A DNA stretch of 64,000 nt from Mytilus edulis. Its lineage: Eukaryota; Mollusca; Bivalvia; Mytilida; Mytilidae. A program made the position numbers and the translations under genes. The stretch spans positions 97,804,749 through 97,868,748 of the forward strand of contig NC_092344.1 of assembly GCF_963676685.1 (NCBI RefSeq), written 5' to 3'. The notes beneath the pieces were generated by a model that worked only from the letters and a program-made list of their open reading frames with translations, searched no databases and had not been told where the DNA came from. Shown here piece after piece: positions 45,001 through 57,000 of this stretch (position 1 is the first letter of the stretch; the number at the start of each line of letters is the position of its first letter).

Positions 45001-48000
45001 TAGTGCCTCAGTTGAAACATCTTACCTAAGACAAATCTGAATCAGACTTAATCAAATTTGCATCTAATATCAAAAGGATATTCACGAGAATATCTGACTG
45101 GAATTTCATTGATGAAGTATTTGTTTACCAATGCATTTTAATACATGTACTTTAAACCTGATGATTTTTTTTATTGAAAAAAATCCTATGCGAATCAAGT
45201 ATGTTAAAAAAAAAAATTTCCATGGAGGAAAGGGATAACTGAAGTGTTTAATCTTACTCTAGAGTATTAAAGCAATTTGTTTTAAAAATGTAAAAGAAAC
45301 AAGACTTTTGCTGAAGAAAAATTGTAATGAAAAACTTTCTCAACATTGGAGTAATGATAACTTACTTGGAGAGAGTAATTCACCGAACTCCTTCAGGGTA
45401 GTCCATACAACATGTTGCAGACTAGGTTCACCATTTGGAACAGCCATTTTGAACATTTTTGTGAATTCTTCTTCTGTTATAATTTGTTTTCCTTCTTGGC
45501 GCAGCCTTTCAAGTTGTGCCATCATAACAACAGAGAGAATAGACACAGGTTGTTTCTGAATTGTTTCACTTACAGCTTTCCATACATTCTTTTTCAATAT
45601 CTTGGATGGAATTTGATTAGAATTTTCATCAGATATAATTAAATCAGGAATTGTCACACTATATTTGCGTATTTGTTGACCGTATGATGTATAAAATAAA
45701 GTTTGAACCTCATCTTTGAAATCAGCTTGTTCACTGTTCAAAAGACCATATGTAAAGATATTGCTATCATAACCAACACAACATCTTATGGTATGAATCA
45801 AATTTTGTAACCTTAAAATTTCTCCTGCAGCAGAATTCAAAACTTTGGCACCATTAAAAGTTAGCAAAAATAAACTTGTTCGTGTAAACAGGTAATGACA
45901 TCCATATTGAAAGAGTTTCTCGTCTGGCACAATGAATATTTCTGTATTTACAACACCTCTATGCAAATAATCCTCTTCTCTCTGTTTGTTTATCTCCCCA
46001 TTGACCAGAGAATCATTACTAGCATGTAACCTGAAAGATTTCAATATCATCACATTATTTAACATATATATGTGTATTGAAACATCAATCACTTAGTTTC
46101 AAAACTTGCTTATAAACAATATGTCAAGAAATTCAGAAACATTATTTGGCTTAGTGTTTCAGTTTATTATATACCAGAGTACATATTTATATATCATCTA
46201 TTCCTGGTGTGTATGTGATAGTTGCCACTGAACATTTAACAATAATTCATCCATCAACATAATAAACTAGAGGCTCTAAAGAGCCTGTGTCGCTCACCTT
46301 GATCTATGTGAATATTAAACAAAGGAAGTAGATGGATTCATGACAAAATTGTGTTTTGGTGATGGTGATGTGTTTGTACGTCTTACTTTACTGAACATTC
46401 TTGCTGCTTACAGTTATCTCTATCTATAATAAACTTGGCCCAGTAGTTTCAGTGGAAAATGTTAGTAAAAATTTACAAATTTTATAAAAATTGTTAAAAA
46501 TTGACTATAAAGGACAATAACTCCTTAGGGGGTCAATTGACCATTTCAGTCATGTTGACTTATTTGTAAATCTTACTTTGCTGTACATTATTGCTATTTA
46601 AAGTTTATCAGGGCAGATAAATTTTGACCTGATAAACAATTTTACTCGTGTCAGATTTGCTCTTACTGCTTTGGTTTTTGAGTTATAAGCCAAAAACTGC
46701 ATTTTACCCCTATGTTCTATTTTTAGCCATGGCGGCCATCTTGGTTAGTTGGGCGGGTCACGCCACACGTTTTGTAAACTAGATACCCCAATGATTATTG
46801 TGGCCAAGTTTGGTTTAATTTGGCCCAGTAGTTTCAGAGTAGAAGATTTTTCTAAAAGATTACTAAGATTTACGAAAAATGGTTAAAAATTGACTATAAA
46901 GGGCAATTACTCCTAAAGGGGTCAACTGACCATTTCGGTCATGTTGACTTATTTGTAAATCTTAGTTTGCTGAACATTATTGCTGTTAACAGTTTATCTC
47001 TATCTATAATAATATTCAAGATAATAACCGACTAGAGGCTCTAAAGAGCCTGTGTCGCTCACCTTGGTCAATGTGAATATTAAACAATGGACACAGATGG
47101 ATTCATGACAAAATTGTGTTTTGGTGATGGTGATGTGTTTGTAGATCTTACTTTACTAAACATTCTTGCTGCTTACAAATATCTCTATCTATAACAGTAC
47201 TTTCTGTGGAAAATGTTATTGAAAATCTTCAAATTTTAAGAAAATTGTTAAAAATTGACTATGAAGGGCAATAACTCCTTAGGGGGTCAATTGACTATTT
47301 TGGTCATACTAACTTATTTTTAGTTCTTACTTTGATGTACATTATTGCTGTTTACAGTTTATCTCTATCTATAATAATATTCAAGATAATAACAAAAAAA
47401 CAGCAAAATTTCCTCAAAATTACCAATTCAGGGGCAGCAACCTAACAACCGATTATCCGATTCATCTGAAAATTCCAGGGTAGATAGATCGTGACCTGAT
47501 CAACAATTTTACTCCCTGTCAGATTTGCTCTTAATGCTTTGGTTTTTGAGTTATAAGCCAAAAACTGCATTTTACCCCCATGTTCTATTTTTAGCCATGG
47601 CGGCCATCTTGGTATGTTGGCCGAGATACCAGACACATTTTTTTAACTAGATACCCCAATGATGATTATGGCTAAGTTTGGTTAAATTTGGCCCAGTAGT
47701 TTCAGAGGAGAAGATTTTTCTAAAAGATTACTAAGATTTACGAAAAATGGTTAAAAATTGACTATAAAGGGCAATAACTCCTAAAGGGGTCAACTGACCA
47801 TTTTGGTCATGTTGACTTATTTGTAGATCTTACTTTGCTGAACATTATTGCTGTTTACAGTTTATCTCTATCTATAATAATATTCAAGACAATAACCAAA
47901 AACAGCAAAATTTCCTTAAAATTACCATTTCAGGGGCAGCAACCCAACAACGAAATGTCCGATTGATCTGAAAATTTCAGGGCAGATAGATCTTGACCTG

Positions 48001-51000
48001 ATGAACAATATTACCCTGTCAGAATTGGTCTAAATGCTTTGGTTTTTGAGTTATAAGCCAAAAACTGCATTTTACCCCTGTTTTATTTTTAGCCACGGCG
48101 GCCATCTTGGTTGGTTGGGCGGGTCAACGGACACATTTTTTAAACTAGATACCCCAATGATGATTGTGGCCAAGTTTGGTTAAATTTGGCCCAGTAGTTT
48201 CAGAGGAGAAGATTTTTGTAAAAGTTAACGCAGGACGACGACGCCGGACGCCAAGTGATGAGAAAAGCTCAATGGCCTTTCGGCCAGGTGAGCTAATAAA
48301 AAGTAAGAAAGAGGAAGATTTTTGCTACAAAAAACACAATAAAGCAACAAATCGCCAATGTCATGATCACTTAAAGGCCATCTGTAATTACATAAATCAA
48401 TAATGAAACAACATTAACGAAAGCCATTTAATAGTTCAACGTAGGTCAAAGTGGCAAAATTGATATGAAATATTATTGTAATATTTTGAATACAGGAAAT
48501 GTAATATTGAAATATTGCTGCATCATCACTAGTTGCTGAGAAAAAATAAGTCACTTAACCATGAAATTTAGATAAGGCTTCTTAAATGATGTTGATCAAA
48601 GATCTACTACTTCATAAAAGCATATATATGGTTCTGAAATATTATAATAATATATCTTGATTTTTTCTTTTAAATATTACAGAAATATCAAAGATGCACT
48701 GGTCTTAAATTTCTGCTACATCATGTACATACATGTTTGTCTGTTTGTATATTAACATTGGTAATATATACATGTATAATCAACACTTTTTATTTAATAA
48801 ATTACATAAATCAATAACTTTGGTGGCATAGTTGTTTTTTTATAACTAGCTTTCCTCCTTCATTTTGTAGGAAGTGTACCCATGTGAATATTGATAAATA
48901 CATGTACATTAGATAATCTTGATTTTGCAGACAGGAAATGTAAAATGTGAATCAAGATAGATATTGAGCCTACTTAGTAAGTGGAAGTAATGTCCTTCAG
49001 CACATTTTGCTCTTTGCTATTCAAATTTTAAATAAAAACCAATAAACCAATATAATATAAAAATATGTGGTATGATTGCCAATAAGGCAACTCTTTACAA
49101 GGGTCTAAATAATACAAAAGATTACAACTATAGGTCATTGTACAGGCTGTGTCAGATATACACCTATTTTCCTAAATAAATGTTTCTAACAGAACTAACC
49201 TTGTAGTTTCCTCTGATTGTAACAGATTGTCATATGATGACCAAGGCATAAAACTAACATCCCCAGCTTTACTCATGTCCATTGTACATTTAACACACTC
49301 GTACAAACAATGGGCACTACTAGTGTCTGTCTTTAGAAAACTTGATGGCACTAATAATTTGGCTAATGCTCTTGCCTCATTGCCACATATAAATATCCTT
49401 ATTTTCGGCAGTTTTACCGTCCGATTTGATTGAAACTCTGATAAAATTTGATTATTATTGTTTAATACTGGTGGTTCTGGCACAATTAAATGAACTTCTG
49501 AGTTATCAACAAGTTTTTCATTTTCTAAAAAATTCATATGGGATTCATTAGAGTTTGAACAACTAGATCCAGGTCTAACAACATTAAATAATCCCGACAC
49601 TAGAGTATTGCTATCAGGTTGTTTATATTTAGAACCAGTTTTAACTGCCTCAGGTTTAGAAGGATGAACTGCGATCAGTTTTTGTTCACCAGGGAACAGT
49701 TTTCCTGAACCAGAAGATTTCTGTGATGTTGAACTATTTTGTCTCATTGGTTTCCTTTTGTCTGGTTCACTAATTGCAGGATTTATCTGCTTTGCACTAC
49801 AAATATCTTTGGCTTGTTGTATTTTGCCCCTGAAGTCTTGAACAACATCTTCTGGTCGCTGCAGAACAATCTTTGCTGTTATTGAATCTTCCAGTTTATC
49901 CATCATATTGAATGCCTACAAAGTAACAATCATTACAATTAGCAAATGAAATATGATCAAAGTTATTGTTGAATAACATATTGCTATACAGTGCCTAATA
50001 TACTTCAGATACTCAATAGCACAATCCTTGCAACATTTGGGTATGTTTTACAAAAGTGTTTAAAAATCAGCAATCAAATAGTACTTAAATAATAATTTAG
50101 TAATCGGCTGATGATATTACAAGAAACTCAACAGAAAAGAACGACATAGAACAAAATGATATTAAACTCAATCCAAAATGGAAATTCCCATGATACATGT
50201 GGTATCTTGTTTTGTTTCTTTTTGCTCCTAGTTTTTGTAAAATTGATAGGAAAAGTATTGATACACGTATCAAATGCATTTTCACTAGTAATTCAACAAA
50301 AAATCAATACCAGTAAATTTTAATCCAAATTAAGTGCTTGGTTTGTTTAATAGAAAAATATTGGTGAAGGATATTTTAGCGCATTGATACAACATTTTAG
50401 CGAAAAAAATCGGATATTTAAGAGCCAAAGTAGATTTAATTTTAGTGCCAGATTTATAACCCATTTTAGGGAAAATTAAAATTGTCAATGCCCATTTAAG
50501 CGTAATATTTTTAACATGTTATAATAATTAATATATAATAAATAAAAAAACTTTGATAAACTCAAGACAGCACAATACATTTTGCAATATAAAACATATC
50601 ATGTACATTAAAATAGAGGGTCTAAAAGTTAAAAGTCTGTTCTAGTGTGGAATTAATATCCCAGATAAAATACAGCAATAAAAGTCTAAAAGGTTTAATC
50701 AAATGTCAAAAGTCCGTTCTAGCCTTTAATTTATATCCAGATTGTGGTGAACATTTGTCTATACTTTAATTATTTGGTATAAATAACGGTTCAACCAAGT
50801 AAGTTTTTGCTAAAATGGGCTATTGAAAATACAGGTGAACAGATTAATCCTGTGCTAAAATGGGCCCTAATGTCGGCGCTAAAATGTCTCCTAGTAGATT
50901 AAATTTTTTAGCTAAAATGTCTAGCACCCAAAAATATATAGCAAATCTTTTCCATGCATAATAATTCAAATTCAATATTTTATTTGCATCAATCTTTTTA

Positions 51001-54000
51001 ATCACAAAAATACAATTTTAAAGACAAGAGAAGGATGGTTTATGTAAATTGACAACACTCAAAGCAAGGCAATGAACTATCAAAAGTGTCCAAAAAAAAG
51101 AGCAAACCTCATGTGGTGTTGTCAAAGCCTGGCCATTTATAGATCTGATGTAATCGCCAATCATCAGCTTGCCTTCTGCAGGGGTATCCTTCACTTCTAC
51201 AACAAGTGTATACCAATCATCTTGTCGCTAAAAAGATAATAGATATATTTCAATATTTTGTATAGTAATTCAAGAGAGAAAAAGTTGCATCTCATAATAA
51301 TATATAAATACTAGTACATGGATTCATAAAAGTAATTTGTTCAAAAATAAAAATGGAATATTAATGTGTTTACAACTATTAATATTATACAGTCAATTAT
51401 CATATATATTACATGCATACATATATATGATAATTGACTTGCCTACTAGTATGATATATATATATATATATACAAGTCTAAATTGAAAACAACGTTCAAA
51501 CCAACATTCAAAAAAATATATTTTAACAAAACGCATTTGACTAGCTGGTCAAGCAACTGATGTTCTTAAACCCTGCTGACTGCCATTGACGATTGCCAAA
51601 TAAATTGATCACAAGGTGTAAAAAAATGGATCTCTATATCAATTTATACCAAGCAGAAAACAATAAACTAGCAGCAAAGATGGTTACCGGTAACCACAAC
51701 ATGAGGTGGTTATATTTTTACACCATATCTAGATTTCAACAATTAATGTCTCTTCAGTGATGTTAGGGATCAAAAAGTATTTGGAAAGCCATTTAATTTA
51801 CCTCAATTTAGGATAGACTCTTGAATTTTAAAGAGTCAAAATAGGATGAACAGATTATATAAACCGGAGGAAAAATATAATACAAGCCCAAACGAAATAA
51901 ATGTAAACAAGTCTAAATTGAAAACAAACATTCAAACCTATGATTGCGTTGGATTAAAACCACATTTTGTACACCCTTCCAAAATCAGAATCATTTACAT
52001 TATCACATTTCAATGTTTAGTGAACTGTGAAATCTAGGTCAAAACCTTAATAAGGTATATCTCTTAAAAGTTCACATTACAATGAACATATGTTCTTTTA
52101 TCATACAGCCGTCAGGCTTTTTAGTGTTTCAAATTGATGTGTCAAAAATCAACCAAAACATTAACTTGATATTGGATTGTTAGAACGATAAAAGAACAGA
52201 TAACCAGAAAACTTAGTGCCCTTTTTTTTATAGATAATAAATATAAAATAACTATTTAAATGCATGACAACAAACCCTTTTTAATAATACTAGACAGGAT
52301 ATTGCTTATTTGGCAAATTAAGATTATCCTTTTTTTAGATTTATTTCAGGAGAAAAAAATATCTACATAATCTTCAAGAACCCCCATTGAAGTAACTGCA
52401 ATTAGTTATCTTTCTATTGCATTCAATATATACCTTGTATTTGAAACTGACAAACAAAATAGGCATGCTACATATATTAATCAATAATATTACAATTTTA
52501 CAGAGTTTCTATGTTAAATGTTGGATCCAATTTTTAATTAAATCTGCAAGTTTTTCAATAAACTGTAGTTTTAGATATAAAAGTCATGATAAAGGGAATT
52601 TTCACTTAGAAACTATCCAATGAAACAATATTTACAGTGAATATTGATGAAATAAATCACAACACATAGGATTTTAGGATTGATAAGGTTAACATCGGAT
52701 TGACTATTTCAAGTACAACATCCTTAGCAATATAATAAACATATTTTACTATTCAAACGGATGACATTTATTTTCTGTCAATATAATATCACACCAAGAA
52801 AAGTTGACCTTAATACCCGAACATGTCAAAGAGAACAGCCTAAATTATCTCAATTCCAAACAAGGCAAAGAAAGTATCACAAAGTCATTCCTTTGAAATA
52901 ACATGATCTAAATGACTGTCACAGACTGTATCTAGCATGTGGCAACCAGTGTTTTGATATATTATTGTTATTTATAAAAGTATTATGTACAAACTATGTC
53001 TATAGTCAGTGGCGGATCCAGGGGGGTTTCCGGGGGTTGCCCCCCTTTTTTGGGACGATCAATGTATTTGAATGGGGACATATAGTTTGAACCTCCCTTA
53101 CTCCTTGGTTGGAACCCCCTCCCCCCTCCTTTTATAAATGGCTGGATATGACCCTGATAGTACTACATGTAATAGTAGTGGGAAAATTTTGAACTTGTGA
53201 TATGTGATAAATTATCTATAAGTGTCAGATAGCTGTAATAATTAGGTCATAGTTTAAAGTGGCACTTAAATATACACAAATGCAATATACTGATATATAT
53301 GAACCTATACCTAACATGCAGACTTAAATAAATAGAAAAACATATTTTTTATTTTTGAGCATGAGATATTTATTAAAATATTTGACAGAATTTGTCAAAA
53401 TTTATAAGCCTAGAAATTTATGTTTTAAAATTCAAAGAACAAGGCATCTATGCAGATAGAATAGCCATCATAAAATGACCATAAAGCATGTTAAGTCTAT
53501 GCATCAGCACCATAATCTTAAGCAATATAAAAGTGGACAAGAACTAGTTTTCTGTAAACTTACATAAGTACACTGTTTAATCTTGTACTTGAATCCAAAA
53601 TTCTGCCTGCTGCCTCTATCCAGAGTTATTGTTTTAGTTGATGACCACTTGACACAGTGGGGATATTTTATGTAGATTTCTGTATTACCCTGTGGGTTAA
53701 TATTTGGTTTTGGTTTCCTGGTGGAATCTAGAGAATTACAGGTACATCGGTCTGGGTTGTACATCATCTCACTAGGAGAATTAATAACGGGTACAGAAAT
53801 ATTTCTATCATCTAAAAAATGTCCTGGAACAAGTGAATCGGGTAACAATTCGGCAGAAATGATTTGGTTTGTTTCCGTACTTTCTTCAGGTTTGACTTGT
53901 TTGATCTTTATTGAAGGCCGACCAGACATTTCACTCGTATAAGATCCAGATGAGTCACGGTCCCTTTTCAAGTCTAAACGACACACAAGAAGTTCTACAT

Positions 54001-57000
54001 CAAGTTGATGAGTTTGTAACAGGTGTAAAACACAGTCTTCTGTATATGTCTCAATATTGGTGTTGTTTATGGAAATAATTCGTTCATACTCCACTAAATT
54101 GTGTCCCTGTAACAACCGACATTCCTCCTTTACCCTTGTCACAATTGCATAGGTCTTATCACATGTTTTACTCTGGAAAATAAAACAATATATATTATAA
54201 ATATTCAATTTGAGATATCACTATCAGTTATATACATCCATTACTCTGTTTATAAGTAGTATTTCTTGTATTCATGAAAGATCTACAACTAAAGTGTACT
54301 TTTTCTTCCTATTATGTATAAATCTTCTGAAATGCCATTTTATGTAATCACATATATGTATTTTATCCATCTACACAGAAGTCTGATAATACAGACATAT
54401 TTCAATTGTTGACAGAACCTACCAATATAACCATTGATTAAAAATTTAGAAAACAAAGGCATGATCAAGAGTTTTATTAAGATTAAATATTGTAAATCTA
54501 CATGTATTGATTCCCTATTGTTCGCTGGTATCAGATAAAATAAGTGAAAAAAACATAACTATGGATTTAAAAACTAATATTTTAATAATTAAAATAAAGT
54601 ACCTTCTGTAAACGGATGTATTACAAACTGATTAATAATTCACACATTATTCGTCTATATTTTACATTATAACAATGAAAATGCATCCCTGTCCTACATT
54701 TTGACCTTAGTGTTGATTTGTCTTACTTTTCTGTAATGGGGTGGGTGCGGGGTTGCGAGAGGGAGGGGGGTCCAGTGTGACAGCTCTTACAAGACATTAT
54801 TGTTCATATTAAGTAAATGGATTAAGGGGAGGGTCAGCCCCCAACCCTTTTATGGAGCTTTATATATATGGTTAATGTATGAACTTTTTACATGTCCCAC
54901 TCCAAATGCTGTCAAGTTCCCCCTTAAAACCATATATAAAGCTCCCTAACCCCAATAAACAGAAAAGTTAAAACCCTGTTTTTGCATCTGATCAAGTGAG
55001 AAATGAAATGAGAAAAAAAAACATTCACAGACAGTAACTGAATATTTTCAATTTGAATATAATCAGCTTGTATTTCAACATTTTGAAAGAGGAAAACTTC
55101 TGATATTTGCAATGGTACCATAACTGCATTATTTTATTTAAACTTCATAGTTATTTCTAAGTCTTAATCTTCAATGATCTAATCAAAATAATCTTCTAGT
55201 AGAAATGAAACTAGGAAATTCTTCATAGACATGTTTATATTTTATATGAAAAAGAACTTACTGTAATTTTGCTACCTACATGAGTAAGAAACGTTAGTTC
55301 TTGTCCATAAGTATCAGATACCTAATTAATTATATTTGTGTACTGGTATCAAATTACATCACTACATAAGATTTTTAATCTGAAAAACTAACTGAATACC
55401 ATGTGTCTGCTTCAATAAACTTGTGTAAATGTTATATGTACGTAAGGTTCAATACACTCTACCCACGAAAATTCCTTAGAATTTAATGGGAAGGGAACAA
55501 TGTCTATAAACACAATTTAAATCTTAAGATAATGGAGTTTAAATATTAGCCAGTGTATATAGATTTAAGTTCATTACATCAAAATAAAATATCAAATATT
55601 AAGTAGAAAATCGCAAATCAGACAAACATGGCTTAGTACTTAAAATATAAAACACTGTTTATAAGAAATATTTACATTATTCATTATCAAATCAGGTTTA
55701 TTAATATTATTAAATATTTGATTTTAGAGTTCTGTTGGTAAAATGTAATTAAATTATTCTTCAAAGCATGTATTCATCACCGGGTGGACTTAATATGATT
55801 AACTTAGATCAATATGATAACTGGTAGTAATAATATTAGTTATTTTGAATGTGTATAAAAATATATTCAAAACGAACATTCATTGTCAATGAGGGTATAA
55901 GAAAAAGTCCATAAACTGATATGAGAGAATTCATTTATTTTTTCATTCAAAGATAGTGACAAGTTCATGTGCAGTTGCAATTCAAAATTAAAATTAAGAA
56001 ATGAAGCCACCAATAAGATCACTTAGAATCCCTCTCAATTACTGTTACTGATAGTTGTTACTACATGATGAAGGTCAAGTTCATCTAACTTTTATAAGGA
56101 CTTTTGTCACTAAGCATGATGACAAACATCTTTCCTATATCAATTGTAGCTGGGCTTTAAAAGATCTTAAAACAACACATAATTAAATAATCATGCCTAA
56201 GAACAATTCAAGGTCACTTAAAATTATTTTATTGTGCTATTTGTGGACCTTCATCTCTTAACATGACCTATCAACTGACAAAAGATCATTTATCAAGGAA
56301 AAAAAATTATTACTTAAATCAGGAACTTAAAAACAAATTTTAACTCAAACAAATCATGTACAAAATGTAGGTCATCTTTAAATCTAGTGTGAACCTTCCT
56401 CATAAGACAATAAACAGACTAAAACTCATTCTTCTACCATGTCAATGTATATGCTAAGATCTGAATCTTGACACAAATCAAATTTTAAGTAAGATTTGTA
56501 TTTCGTTAAACAGATGAATTTGTGGTTCAGCTTTACCAACAAATCTATGAATATTGCTATCCCACGAATAACAATGAATCCACAGTATGTGGGGGAAAAT
56601 AATGGGATGGGTTAAATGAGCCAAGAAAAATAATCAAATGAAACTTGAAGTACTGGATAAATGACACATGCCAAAGTAATTTATGAAACTTTAAAAGTGT
56701 TAAAATGCTCTTCAACATCCCAATTCCTCTTAGCATCTTACATTGAATCTCCAGCAGCACTTAAATTGTTGACAAGCATTTCAATTTATATGTGGTATAA
56801 TACTTATTCTATAGGATCTAGATACCTTAAACATCAAGATTACATGTTAATAACTTTCTACTTTTGTTATCAGATATTTTTGCCTCTAAGATTACCGGCT
56901 CTTGTCCTATTAGACATACAATGACACATAAATGTTTTTTGTAGCAAGCTTCCTTATTCAGTAGCACTGATACTCAAATATTTAACACCTACGGAAATAT

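Noticed and set aside
53504..53563. C-terminal extension of the exon 2 ORF (LQKTSSCPLLYCLRLWC)
   Set aside because: It lies beyond the GTAAGT donor; the spliced frame continues into exon 3 with the second half of the PDZ domain.
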